In this document: in pieces, positions 1 to 8,251 of the stretch
Layout of the letters: every line of letters begins with the position of its first letter
Numbering within the stretch: position 1 is the first letter of the stretch
Source of the DNA: Paracoccaceae bacterium
Lineage (GTDB): Bacteria; Pseudomonadota; Alphaproteobacteria; Rhodobacterales; Rhodobacteraceae
DNA: 36,653 nt
Assembly (NCBI GenBank): GCA_013214635.1
Contig: JABSSC010000045.1
Coordinates: 1-36,653 of the forward strand
Direction of reading: 5' to 3'
The notes under the pieces: generated by a model
Seen by the model: the letters and a program-made list of their open reading frames with translations, nothing else
The model's database searches: none
What the model was told of the DNA's origin: nothing
Position numbers and translations under genes: made by a program

Positions 1-126
1 ATCCGTCGTGTTCTCGCGAAACGTCTGCTCGGTCCAACTGCCCGTCTCGGCATAGTCATAGAACATCTTGGGCACGCGCCGTTTGTAGATGCGTTTGAGG
101 TCAGCGATCTCGGTAATGACGGGCAT
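1..126 (-). CDS. lldD: FMN-dependent alpha-hydroxy acid (L-lactate) dehydrogenase, N-terminal fragment
   Basis: Only the first 42 codons are in the window; the gene runs off the left edge. The N-terminus (MPVITEIADLKRIYKRRVPK, then MFYDYAETGSWTEQTFREN) is typical of the FMN-dependent L-lactate dehydrogenase / glycolate oxidase family, which oxidises 2-hydroxy acids such as L-lactate to 2-keto acids at the inner membrane. The ATG at 126 is preceded on the minus strand by AGGA about nine bases upstream. The gene is divergent from the nitroreductase-MarR pair, and the 138-base gap holds two operator-like palindromes, so shared control is possible (inference). The family is clear; the exact substrate cannot be told from so short a piece. 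Confidence 0.75.
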   Translation of the reverse strand, partial: MPVITEIADLKRIYKRRVPKMFYDYAETGSWTEQTFRENTTD

Positions 127-202
127 GGGGCAATGTCCTGTTTTGGTAAGAATTTGTTACCGAAGCGGGATTTTGCCGTCCAGTATCAAAAATGTCTTGA
201 AT

Positions 203-250
203 AGTACGATATCAAACTAAATGCCTCCTCAGATAGTGCGATATCGAACC
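203..250. promoter_or_regulatory. Two operator-like imperfect palindromes, probable MarR sites
   Basis: AGTACGATATCAAACT at 203-218 and AGTGCGATATCGAACC at 235-250 match at 13 of 16 positions, are 32 bases apart (about three helical turns), and each is an imperfect dyad around GATATC. They lie in the gap between the divergent lactate dehydrogenase gene and the nitroreductase-marR pair. MarR regulators usually bind such 16-20 bp dyads beside their own gene. That the MarR protein encoded here binds them is inference. Confidence 0.6.
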
Positions 251-264
251 AAATGGAGACTGCC

Positions 265-1407
265 ATGACCATGACACGACGCAAGACACTGGCTCTAATC
301 GGGGGCGGGGCCGTATTGGCCGCCAGCGCCGGTGCAGGCATTGCCGTGACGCGCACACCCAACATCGCGACCGCGCCCTGGGCGCAAGCCGGCAGGTATG
401 ACGAAATCCGCCGCTACGCGCTCAGCTATGCGATCCTCGCGCCGAACCCGCATAACCGGCAGCCTTGGAAGGTTGATCTTGGCACGCCGGGGCAGGCGGT
501 TCTGTATGTCGATACCGACCGCCTGCTGCCGCACACCGATCCTTTCAGCCGTCAGATCGTTATCGGTCTGGGGTGCTTTCTTGAAGTGATGCGCATGGCG
601 GCGGCGGAGCGTGGATATGGCGTTGACGTCGCGCTTTTTCCCGAAGGGTCAGACCCCGAACGTCTCGACGCGCGGCCTGTCGCGGTGTGCAAGTTCACCG
701 AAGGGCAGGGCACGGCGGACCCTCTTTTCGCTCATGTCCCAAACCGTCGCAGCTTGAAAGAACCGTATGACGTCACCCGTCCAGTGGACGAAGACATCCT
801 TGCCCGCATTGTCTCAGCCGCTCAAACAACGGCATCGAGTGGCACCGTGAAACCTGCAGATATCGCCGAGTTCCGCGAGTTGTCACATGAGGCGCTGCGG
901 ATCGAGATCGAGACGCCCCATACCTATAAGGAAAGCGTCGACCTGTTCCGCATTGGTTCAGCAGAGGTTAACGCCAACCCTGACGGCATCGACTTTTCCG
1001 GACCCATGTTCGAAACGCTGGCGCTGACGGGCATGTTCACGCGCGAGATTGCGATGGACCAATCCTCGATGGCGTATCAGTCGGGGCTCGACGCTGTGTT
1101 CGCAAATGCAGACACAGGCATGGGATATATCTGGTCGGTGACAGCGACCAACACGCGTGAAGATCAGATTGCAGCCGGGCGCGACTGGGTGCGGTTAAAC
1201 CTGGCTTGCACCGCAGAAGGTGTCGCCACGCAACCACTCAGCCAGGCTTTGCAGGAATACCCCGAGATGGCCGCGCTTTATGACCAGATCCACGAAAGGC
1301 TGGCGCCCGCAGGTGGGACCGTGCAAATGTTTGCGCGGATCGGTTACGGAAAGGATGTCCCGGTCAGCCCGCGCTGGCCGATTGACGCCAAGATGATGAA
1401 TGGATGA
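265..1407 (+). CDS. Acg-family nitroreductase-like flavoprotein, Tat-exported
   Basis: A 380-residue protein with a twin-arginine signal at its N-terminus (TRRKTLALIGGGAVLAASAG, arginines 5 and 6), then a nitroreductase/Acg-type FMN-binding domain. The segment APNPHNRQPW just after the signal is typical of the family, which keeps FMN but whose reaction is unknown. The export signal places it outside the cytoplasm. An in-frame ATG exists at 253, but the GGAG at 255-258 sits six bases before the ATG at 265, so 265 is the likelier start. The 3' end overlaps the downstream MarR gene by eight bases, so the two are co-transcribed. A role in redox or nitro-compound handling is inference. Confidence 0.82.
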   Translation: MTMTRRKTLALIGGGAVLAASAGAGIAVTRTPNIATAPWAQAGRYDEIRRYALSYAILAPNPHNRQPWKVDLGTPGQAVLYVDTDRLLPHTDPFSRQIVIGLGCFLEVMRMAAAERGYGVDVALFPEGSDPERLDARPVAVCKFTEGQGTADPLFAHVPNRRSLKEPYDVTRPVDEDILARIVSAAQTTASSGTVKPADIAEFRELSHEALRIEIETPHTYKESVDLFRIGSAEVNANPDGIDFSGPMFETLALTGMFTREIAMDQSSMAYQSGLDAVFANADTGMGYIWSVTATNTREDQIAAGRDWVRLNLACTAEGVATQPLSQALQEYPEMAALYDQIHERLAPAGGTVQMFARIGYGKDVPVSPRWPIDAKMMNG

Positions 1408-1855
1408 GCACGACCAAACCTTGTATTTCCGACTGTTCAACGAGATCGGGATACTTGAACAGATCAGCCGCACCTTTCTTGAGGTGCGGTTGCCTGATGG
1501 GTTTATCGCCCCGCATTTCGCGGTGCTGAACCACCTAATCCGAGTGAAAGACGGGCGCACGCCGTTGGAGCTGGCGCGCGCCTTTCAGGTGCCCAAGACC
1601 ACCATGACACACACGCTGGCGGGTCTGGAAAAGGGCGGATTGGTCGAGATGAAGCCCAACCCGGAGGACGGGCGGTCAAAACGCGTTTGGATTACGCACG
1701 CGGGCCGGAGCTTTCGCAATCGGGCGATAGCCGATCTGTCGCCGCTCTTTGGCGCCTTGGCTGAAGCGTTTCCGCCCGACACCGTGGCCCAGATGATGCC
1801 CGAGCTTGAACGGTTGCGTATTTTTATGGACGATCTGCGCGACCGGGTGAGTTAG
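1400..1855 (+). CDS. MarR-family transcriptional regulator
   Basis: A 151-residue winged-helix protein of usual MarR size. The recognition region ([20 protein letters not shown], then LEKGGLVEM) is followed by the wing with [14 protein letters not shown], a strong MarR signature (DxRxxxxxLT type). It acts as a dimer that binds palindromic DNA and usually releases it on binding a small ligand or on oxidation. It overlaps the upstream nitroreductase gene by eight bases, so it is probably the operon's own regulator; the paired dyads at 203-250 are its likely operators (inference). Its 3' end overlaps the convergent trpA 3' end by four bases. Confidence 0.9.
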   Translation: MDEHDQTLYFRLFNEIGILEQISRTFLEVRLPDGFIAPHFAVLNHLIRVKDGRTPLELARAFQVPKTTMTHTLAGLEKGGLVEMKPNPEDGRSKRVWITHAGRSFRNRAIADLSPLFGALAEAFPPDTVAQMMPELERLRIFMDDLRDRVS

Positions 1856-2643
1856 GCCGCGTGCGCGCCGTCAGCCAGTGACTTTATAAAGCCCAAAATG
1901 TCCTCAACCGCATCGCCGCGGCCAATGCGTTCGACGATGGCCGAGCCCACCACGGCCCCGTCCGCCGTTGCCGCGATATCGCGCGCATTTTCAGGTGTTT
2001 TGATCCCGAACCCAACCACGACCGGAAGGCCAGACGCCGCTTTGATCCGCGCAACTTCCGGGCCCACATCGCCCGCAACCGCATTGGCCGCACCCGTGAT
2101 CCCGGTGATCGAGACGTAATACACAAACCCTGAGGTGTTCCGCGCGACAGCAGGCAAGCGGCGGTCATCGGTTGTCGGTGTGGCGAGGCGAATGAAGTTC
2201 AGGCCAGCGGCTTGCGCGGGCAAGCACAATTCGCTGTCTTCCTCTGGGGGCAAGTCAACGATGATCAAACCGTCAATCCCGGCCTCTTTCGCCTCGTCCA
2301 GAAAACGATCCACACCGCGCGAATAGATCGGGTTGTAATATCCCATCATCACAATCGGGGTTTCGTTGTCCTCAGCGCGGAAGGTGCGCGCCATATCAAG
2401 CGTCTTTTGCAAGGTCTGCCCCGCCTCTAGCGCGCGCTGACCGGCAAGTTGGATCGTTGGACCATCAGCCATCGGATCGGTGAACGGCAGGCCCAGTTCG
2501 ATGATATCGACGCCGGCCTCTGGAAGACCCTTCATGACCTCAAGCGATGTGTCATAGTCCGGATCGCCCGCCATGATATAGGCCACGAATGCCTTTTTGC
2601 CCTCGGCCTGAAGCGCGGCAAATTTGGTGTCGATGCGTGTCAT
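1852..2643 (-). CDS. trpA: Tryptophan synthase alpha subunit
   Basis: Cleaves indole-3-glycerol phosphate to indole and glyceraldehyde 3-phosphate, passing indole to the TrpB subunit in the last step of tryptophan synthesis. Starting at the ATG at 2643 gives 263 residues, the family's usual length, and puts the catalytic acids exactly at Glu49 and Asp60 (in [20 protein letters not shown]). AAGAGG precedes this start at good spacing; an upstream ATG that would add ten residues has no such support. Phosphate-binding glycine segments near the end ([23 protein letters not shown]) are intact. trpB is not in the window; the upstream neighbour is the broken agmatine deiminase gene. Confidence 0.97.
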   Translation of the reverse strand: MTRIDTKFAALQAEGKKAFVAYIMAGDPDYDTSLEVMKGLPEAGVDIIELGLPFTDPMADGPTIQLAGQRALEAGQTLQKTLDMARTFRAEDNETPIVMMGYYNPIYSRGVDRFLDEAKEAGIDGLIIVDLPPEEDSELCLPAQAAGLNFIRLATPTTDDRRLPAVARNTSGFVYYVSITGITGAANAVAGDVGPEVARIKAASGLPVVVGFGIKTPENARDIAATADGAVVGSAIVERIGRGDAVEDILGFIKSLADGAHAA

Positions 2644-2733
2644 GGGCGACCTCTTGAAACTCGTTGGCTCCAACTGCCGAAAAGGGCGGGGGAAATCAAG
2701 CGGACTTGGGCGTGATGCGGCAAATGTCCGGCT

Positions 2734-3804
2734 CTAAACCGCTGGCATCTGCTGCGTGGCACAGTGAATGCCGCCGCCAAGCTCGCCCAGGGGGTCGGTA
2801 TTGAGCATCACGACCTCGCGGCCCGGATAAAGGCGTGCCAGCGCCTCCCGCGCGATCTCGTCTGTTTCCCTGTCTCCAAACTGCGCGCCGATCACCGCGC
2901 CGTTGCAGACATAGTAGTTCACGTAAGACGCCACGAAATCATAGCGCCGGATGCAGGGGCGGTTGGGCTCGGGGATCACTTCAAGGGTCAGCCCGGCGTC
3001 GCGCAGGATGTCGTGCGTCTCAACCGCGGCAGTGTGAAACGGGTCCTGCCGGTCGGGTCTGTCGGGCAGGTTCATCAGAACGCGACCCGGCCCGGTCAAT
3101 CGCGCAAGACTGTCGATGTGGTAATCGGTGATGTCCTCGCCCCGGACGCCGGGGGCCCAGATCATTCGGTCCGCGCCGTAGGCACCCAAAAGCCGGTCCT
3201 CGATCTGATCTCGGGTCAGGCTGGGGTTGCGATTGTCGTTCACCCAGCTGCTTTCATGCGCCATCAGCCAGCCGTGTCCGTCCTGTTCGACACCGCCCGC
3301 TTCGCCCTTGAGCCCGGACGGGATCAGGTCCAAACCCAGCCGCTCAGCGACGCGGGGGGCAATTTGGCTGTCGCGCCGGTTGACCTGCTTTTCACCCCAA
3401 CCGTTGAAGGCGACATGGCTGATCGCCCGGTCGCCACTTTAATTCACCACAAAGATCGGACCGGCGTCGCGGCACCACAGATCTTCGGTCGGGATATCCC
3501 ATAAGGTTACGTCGCCCGTCAGCTTGGCCCGTGCCAGCGCGTGGTCTTCCCGAGACGCCAGCATGATAACCGGTTCAAACGCCGAGATCGTGTTCGCCAC
3601 CTCGGCAATAGTCTCCTGCATATCGTCGAGAAACCGCCGGTCATCATACACCGCACGGCTGACCGGCCATTGCATGAAGGTCGCCTCATGGGGGTCTTCT
3701 TCTGCCGGCACGAAAAACCCATCCGTGGCAAAGGCAGGCGCCTGTCCCGACATCACGCCCAATGCTCCAATCCCGGCCCCGGCCAACACGTCCCGTCGTT
3801 TCAT
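2734..3804 (-). pseudogene. Agmatine deiminase-family gene with one in-frame stop
   Basis: Reading 3804 to 2734 on the minus strand in a single frame gives an almost complete agmatine deiminase/peptidylarginine deiminase-family protein of 356 positions, broken only by TAA at 3439-3441 (position 122). The N-terminus is Tat-like (MKRRDVLAGAGIGALGVMSG). Before the stop lies WCRDAGPIFVVN; after it come AFNGWGEK, GGVEQDGHG, DYHIDSLARL and the C-terminal GGGIHCATQQ with the catalytic Cys near position 348. Intact relatives hydrolyse agmatine to N-carbamoylputrescine. No good start codon with a ribosome site follows the stop closely. One base change from AAA, GAA or CAA would restore it, so this is a recent inactivation or a sequence error. 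Confidence 0.85.
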
Positions 3805-3911
3805 CGCCGCCCTGCGCCTGCTTCAAATCTGCACCGGGTCTTAGCACGGTGACGGCTTGCGGCCTACGGGGATGCACCGTATTGAGCGCGAAACACTCAG
3901 GAGACGGAACA

Positions 3912-5009
3912 ATGGGTTTCAAGACAGGCATCGTGGGCCTGCCGAATGTCGGCAAATCGACCCTGTTCAATGCGCTCACCCGCACGGCGGCGGCACAGGC
4001 GGCGAACTTTCCGTTTTGCACGATCGAGCCGAATGTCGGTGAGGTCTCGGTACCCGATGCGCGTTTGGACGTTCTGGCCGGGATCGCGGCCTCGAAAGAG
4101 ATCATTCCGGCGCGGATGACATTCGTGGATATTGCGGGTCTTGTGAAGGGGGCTTCAAAGGGGGAGGGGCTGGGCAATCAGTTTCTGGCCAACATCCGCG
4201 AAGTTGATGCAATCGCCCACGTTCTGCGCTGTTTCGAGGACGAGGACGTCACGCATGTCGATGGGCGCGTTGACCCGGTGGCCGATGCCGAGACGATCGA
4301 GACCGAGTTGATGCTGGCCGATCTGGAATCGATTGAGAAACGTCTGCAGGGTTTGTCGCGCAAGGTGCGCGGCGGCGACAAGGACGCCGTACAGCAGGAA
4401 CGGCTGTTGAAAGCGGCGCAAGCCGTGCTCGAAGAGGGCCGCCCGGCACGTGAGGTTGAGGTTGCCGACGAGGATGCCAAAGCGTGGAAAATGCTGCAGC
4501 TTCTGACGACGAAGCCCGTGCTTTACGTCTGCAATGTTGAGGAAGACAACGCGGGCGAGGGGAACGCGCAATCCGCAAAAGTTGCTGAGATGGCCGCTGC
4601 TCAAGGTGCGGCGAGCGTTGTTGTGTCAGCCAAGATCGAAGAAGAGATCAGCCAGCTTGACCCAGAAGAGGCCGAGATGTTTCTGAGCGAGCTTGGGTTG
4701 GAAGAGGCGGGGCTCGACCGCGTGATCCGCGCCGGCTACGAGCTTCTGGGGCTTCAAACCTACTTTACCGTCGGGCCCAAAGAGGCGCGCGCCTGGACGA
4801 TCCGCAAAGGCACGCTGGCCCCGCAGGCAGCGGGCGTCATTCACGGCGATTTTGAACGTGGGTTCATCCGGTCAGAGACCGTGGGCTATGACGACTATGT
4901 CGCCGCCAATGGCGAGCAGGGTGCGCGGGATGCGGGCAAGTTGCGCGTGGAAGGCAAAGGGTACGAAGTGAAAGACGGGGATGTCCTTCACTTCCTGTTC
5001 AACGCCTGA
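3912..5009 (+). CDS. ychF: Ribosome-associated ATPase YchF (Obg family)
   Basis: A 365-residue YchF/OLA1-type P-loop ATPase: Walker [10 protein letters not shown] at residues 9-17, G3 [16 protein letters not shown], the altered G4 NVEE that gives ATP rather than GTP preference, and a C-terminal TGS domain ([12 protein letters not shown]-like, then [20 protein letters not shown]). It binds ribosomes and affects translation and stress responses. The ATG at 3912 follows AGGAGA at 3899-3904 at seven bases, so the longer in-frame extension to 3762 is not used. It is divergent from the deiminase pseudogene and convergent with the DUF1330 gene. Confidence 0.97.
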   Translation: MGFKTGIVGLPNVGKSTLFNALTRTAAAQAANFPFCTIEPNVGEVSVPDARLDVLAGIAASKEIIPARMTFVDIAGLVKGASKGEGLGNQFLANIREVDAIAHVLRCFEDEDVTHVDGRVDPVADAETIETELMLADLESIEKRLQGLSRKVRGGDKDAVQQERLLKAAQAVLEEGRPAREVEVADEDAKAWKMLQLLTTKPVLYVCNVEEDNAGEGNAQSAKVAEMAAAQGAASVVVSAKIEEEISQLDPEEAEMFLSELGLEEAGLDRVIRAGYELLGLQTYFTVGPKEARAWTIRKGTLAPQAAGVIHGDFERGFIRSETVGYDDYVAANGEQGARDAGKLRVEGKGYEVKDGDVLHFLFNA

Positions 5010-5048
5010 GCCATCGTCCGGCTTCTTTGTTTTACAAATACTCTGGGG

Positions 5049-5077
5049 GCGCGGCCTGCCGCGCGGGGCGAAGCCCC
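5049..5077. terminator. Tandem hairpins between convergent genes
   Basis: Two adjacent perfect hairpins: GCGCGG/CCGCGC (5049-5054 with 5059-5064, loop CCTG) and GGGGC/GCCCC (5065-5069 with 5073-5077, loop GAA). They lie between the 3' ends of ychF and the DUF1330 gene. There is no proper T tract on either side, so termination in both directions is likely from position but not certain. Confidence 0.5.
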
Positions 5078-5091
5078 TCTGACAGCCGCCC

Positions 5092-5379
5092 TCAGGTGCC
5101 TTCGACGAGGATGAAGGTGCTTTCCGCCGCGGCATAGCGGATCTTGGCAACTTCCTGATATTCCTCGCTTTCATAAGCCGCTTTGGCCATTTCAAAGCTT
5201 GGAAATTCTACAACGACGTGACGCTGTTGTGTGCTGCCTTCACGCAGTTCGGCCGTGCCGCCACGCACGATGAATGTCCCGCCCATCCCTTCGATGATCG
5301 GCGTGTCCCGCGCGACGTATTCCGGATAGCTTTCGGGGTCGGTGACAGTGATATGCGCGATCCAATAGCCTTTGGGCAT
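5092..5379 (-). CDS. DUF1330 domain protein
   Basis: A 95-residue protein covering a whole DUF1330 domain (ferredoxin-like dimeric alpha/beta-barrel fold). Typical segments are KGYWIAHITVTDPESYPEY at the start, GGTFIVRGG in the middle and RHVVVEFPSFEMAKAAYESE near the end. No reaction is established for the family. AAGGA lies on the minus strand seven or eight bases before the ATG at 5379. It stands alone, convergent with ychF and divergent from the gene at 5649. No signal peptide is seen, so it is cytoplasmic. Confidence 0.88.
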   Translation of the reverse strand: MPKGYWIAHITVTDPESYPEYVARDTPIIEGMGGTFIVRGGTAELREGSTQQRHVVVEFPSFEMAKAAYESEEYQEVAKIRYAAAESTFILVEGT

Positions 5380-5648
5380 GGGGTGTCCTTTCGGTGGGCT
5401 GAATTTGCGCGCTCACTCTCACGGACACACGGGAATGTCTAGGTGGGAGCGGTGGTTCGGTGGTTCGCCTGTCAAAAGAATGCGGGTGAAAACCGGCCCC
5501 GCCCGCTCAATCAGACATTGCTGTTAGCCACTATTCGTGCACTACACGGCAAAAATGGTTCCTTGAAACCGGTTTTGCGGGCTTAAGGCTCGCCCAGACC
5601 CAGAAACTGGCATAGCTGTTCACCTATGGCAGCATTCTCTACAACGCA

Positions 5649-6182
5649 ATGAAGCGTCTAACAAACGGACAAGCCCCCGGCGGTGCGCCCTTTGTGATCG
5701 GTATGGCCTTATTCGTCATAGCTGCGGCAGGAATCTGGACCTCTGTTGAGCATACGAGAGGCCCCTTTGGCGAGTATGGTGAGGCCGAAATGGTCGCTGA
5801 AATTGAATCTGACCTCTCCATTACTTCTGACAGGAGCTATACGGTTGCGCAGTTGGAAGGCTGCCAATTGAAGGTCGTGACGCACTTTCCCTTAGCTTGT
5901 GAACAAGGTCTTTCGATGCGTGAGAAACATCAGGAAATTGACCTGACTACGGTTGAAAAGACCGAAATTTCCTATCGACGCGGACTGAGCATGCTACATT
6001 TTGAGGCCAAGCGCGGAAGTCGTGTCGACCGCGTAGAGGACTCTCACAATTGCGACGGCGACGTTGTGAGCATCCTTGGCCCGCGCCCGTCGATGGCGAC
6101 GTCAATCGTGTTCTCGTCCGAAATCGGTCAGTCTGCCGCCAAACGGCTCCAGCGCTACATCGCTTTAGTGTGTCGAGACTGA
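5649..6182 (+). CDS. Unknown protein with one N-terminal membrane segment
   Basis: I do not recognise this 177-residue protein. It has one hydrophobic segment near residues 14-31 (APFVIGMALFVIAAAGIW) behind a basic N-terminus, then a soluble part with four cysteines (near GCQLKV, LACEQG, HNCDGD and the end VCRD) that could pair in the periplasm. The ribosome site before 5649 is weak, so the start is uncertain. It looks less GC-rich than its neighbours and lies with the NERD gene next to tRNA-Asn, which would fit acquired DNA (inference). The coding call rests on length and a believable protein pattern, not on homology. Confidence 0.6.
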   Translation: MKRLTNGQAPGGAPFVIGMALFVIAAAGIWTSVEHTRGPFGEYGEAEMVAEIESDLSITSDRSYTVAQLEGCQLKVVTHFPLACEQGLSMREKHQEIDLTTVEKTEISYRRGLSMLHFEAKRGSRVDRVEDSHNCDGDVVSILGPRPSMATSIVFSSEIGQSAAKRLQRYIALVCRD

Positions 6183-6233
6183 GCAGTTTTCGTCGGTACG
6201 TTCAACTTGAAGCTTGCGGCGTATCGGAGCGCC

Positions 6234-7022
6234 CTAGACAATTTTTCGCCGGCCCCAACACTTCGGAAAATCCGCACACCCCCAAAAGGCCGTTCCGGTT
6301 TTCTTGCCAGTCCGTTTGACCATCTTGCCACCGCATTTGGGGCAGGCAACCGAGTCAGCAGTTTTGGCAGGCTTCGGTGTCTGAGGCTGTGCTCTCGCCG
6401 CAGCTTTGGCTTCAAGGTGGCGCACATGGTCTTTGCGCGCGGCGCGCGTATTGTCCAAGGCTTGGTTTTGCAGCTTATGGATGTATGCGTTGACTTGATC
6501 GTCGGAGATCACAGTTTGCTTGCGCACGCCGATAAGCCGACCAAGCGCTTGCAGTCCCCATGCCACGTTTTCGGGCATCGGTGTTTTGGGTTCTGCACTT
6601 CCGGTGAACACGACAAAGCTGTGCAAGTACTTTCGATCTATGCCGAGGATTCCCTCCACGGCTTTCACATGCGCATAGTTTTGGTGAAGTGGGTTCTGGA
6701 AGCGGCGCTTTTTGCCGCCCTTCTGAACCTGCGTCCATCTCTTCTGGTCGGCATCTCCGAAAATCCAACCGGAAAAGTTCTTGGTTTCGATCACGAAGAT
6801 CCCGTAGCGGGACAGTACGAGATGGTCCAATTGTGTGGTGCCACCCGAGATCGGCAGGATCAGATCCGACAGAACACGGTATTCCGAGGCATCGAGAACC
6901 GAGGTGAGCGTATTGTGAACTTTGCGTTCCCCTCGGGCGCCTATTCTTTCGGGGGTATTGTAACTGTTGTCGGCGGCACGGATTGCAGAGCGCACAGCGC
7001 TCTTGAGCAGAAACTTGAACAT
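6234..7022 (-). CDS. NERD-domain nuclease-like protein with C-terminal topoisomerase-type zinc finger
   Basis: A 262-residue protein. Residues about 28-140 form a NERD (nuclease-related) domain: GARGERKV at the start, then the PD-(D/E)xK core as QLDH (Asp66) and FVIETKNFSG (Glu79, Lys81). After a basic linker (AAARAQPQTPKPAKTA) the C-terminus carries a four-cysteine zinc finger of topoisomerase I type: CPKC, 18 residues, C, five residues, C. Both halves point to DNA binding; cleavage is inferred from intact core residues. It is convergent with the unknown membrane protein and lies between it and tRNA-Asn. A long plus-strand frame over the same bases is taken as a shadow. Confidence 0.87.
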   Translation of the reverse strand: MFKFLLKSAVRSAIRAADNSYNTPERIGARGERKVHNTLTSVLDASEYRVLSDLILPISGGTTQLDHLVLSRYGIFVIETKNFSGWIFGDADQKRWTQVQKGGKKRRFQNPLHQNYAHVKAVEGILGIDRKYLHSFVVFTGSAEPKTPMPENVAWGLQALGRLIGVRKQTVISDDQVNAYIHKLQNQALDNTRAARKDHVRHLEAKAAARAQPQTPKPAKTADSVACPKCGGKMVKRTGKKTGTAFWGCADFPKCWGRRKIV

Positions 7023-7182
7023 TGGGACTCTTGTTACTCGCAGCGGCTGTCCCAGAGACTACCGTTTGCAAGACGGGCGATCATGTCACGCAACTACGTG
7101 ATCCTGCGCGCGGAGTTTGCTCAACCGACCGTCGGGATTCAACCAAGCGCCGGGCGCGCCATCACATTAATTTTTGAAGATT

Positions 7183-7257
7183 TGGCTCCGGCGGTAGGGA
7201 TCGAACCTACGACCAATTGATTAACAGTCAACTGCTCTACCGCTGAGCTACGCCGGA
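7183..7257 (-). tRNA. tRNA-Asn (anticodon GTT)
   Basis: On the minus strand a full cloverleaf of 75 nt with encoded CCA: acceptor TCCGGCG paired with CGCCGGA, D arm GCTC/GAGC, anticodon arm GTTGA-CTGTTAA-TCAAT with GTT at 34-36, and T arm GTAGG-TTCGATC-CCTAC. Discriminator is G. GTT reads Asn codons. All stems pair. The 3' end faces the NERD gene. Confidence 0.97.
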
Positions 7258-7327
7258 ATACCGAGCGGCGATATAGCAACCGTGTGGGGCGCCGTCCAGA
7301 GGGAAATCGCAACTCTTTTGTGCATCG

Positions 7328-8227
7328 TTACGTCAGGTGAAACTGCGTGTCGGCGGACAGCGCTTCTGTGTGCGCAACAGTATTTTTATCAACAAGATCA
7401 ATGAGGTGTGCGAGGACGTTGCGTTTGGCAGCGGGCAGGAGTGTGGTGGGCGTATCGGAATAGATGCGGTTGGTCAGGTCATCTGCAGTTTGCGGGCCGG
7501 ATTTGAGCGCCTCCAGAATCTGGTGCGTGCGTTCGGCACGATGCGCGATCAACCAGTTGATCCGCGCCTGTGGATCTTCGATCGCAGGACCGTGGCCGGG
7601 AAGCAGTACCCGCGCCTGTTCCGCGCGCAACCGGGCACAAGATTTCAGAAATTGGCCGAGATCGCCATCCGGGGGCGAAATCAGAGTTGAGGCCCATCCC
7701 ATGACCAGATCGCCGGAGAGAATTGCATCGCCGATGGTAAAGCTCAAATGCCCGGCGAAGTGCCCGGGCGTCTCCAAGACCCCGATGCGAAAATCTCCAC
7801 AGGTGATGTCGTCGCCGTCGCGAAGCCGCTCGTCCGGGGCAAACGCGGCATCAATCCCTTCCCCCCCTGCGACCAGTCCTTGCTCTGCCAGTCTTTCCAT
7901 GACTGGTGAGCGCCCCTCACCAGCCCGGCCATAGGCGAGAACCGGCGCGGACAGGCGGTCTGCCACAAGGCGTGCGGCATCTGAGTGATCGATATGGGCG
8001 TGTGTGACCAAGACCGCTTTGCATGTTGCACCACCGACGGCGCCCAAGATCGCGGCGCTATGCGCATCGATGTTCGGACCGGGGTCCACGATCACCACCG
8101 GGTCTGTGCCTATGACATACGTATTGGTGCCCCAATAGGTCATGGGCGACGGGTTCGGCGCAAGGATACGTCGGATGCCGGGTGCCACGGAGCGGATTTC
8201 TGTTGGTTTCGGGGGTTTCTCTACCAC
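7328..8227 (-). CDS. MBL-fold metallohydrolase (LACTB2-like)
   Basis: A 299-residue metallo-beta-lactamase-fold hydrolase if started at the GTG at 8227. The metal site is THAHIDHSDAA (His76, His78, Asp80, His81), followed by ETPGHFAGHLSF, LSGDLVMGW and LLPGHGP, all in the right order for the glyoxalase II/LACTB2-like branch; the C-terminus carries the usual winged-helix-like tail. The substrate is unknown. The open frame continues upstream to 8440, but that part lies inside the divergent kinase gene and is not conserved-looking, while AAGG precedes 8227 at workable spacing. The two genes are divergent with 24 bases between starts. Confidence 0.88.
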   Translation of the reverse strand: MVEKPPKPTEIRSVAPGIRRILAPNPSPMTYWGTNTYVIGTDPVVIVDPGPNIDAHSAAILGAVGGATCKAVLVTHAHIDHSDAARLVADRLSAPVLAYGRAGEGRSPVMERLAEQGLVAGGEGIDAAFAPDERLRDGDDITCGDFRIGVLETPGHFAGHLSFTIGDAILSGDLVMGWASTLISPPDGDLGQFLKSCARLRAEQARVLLPGHGPAIEDPQARINWLIAHRAERTHQILEALKSGPQTADDLTNRIYSDTPTTLLPAAKRNVLAHLIDLVDKNTVAHTEALSADTQFHLT

Positions 8228-8251
8228 GGTCGAGCCCTTAGGTTTGCGGCA

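Noticed and set aside
5446-5470. Direct repeat of GGTGGTTC before the gene at 5649
   Set aside because: Only eight bases twice in a row, without symmetry or context; LexA-type spacing (N7) is not met.
6207-7220. A 337-codon open frame on the plus strand
   Set aside because: It lies entirely across the NERD gene on the other strand and part of tRNA-Asn. The minus-strand frame has clear NERD and zinc-finger motifs; this one has none.
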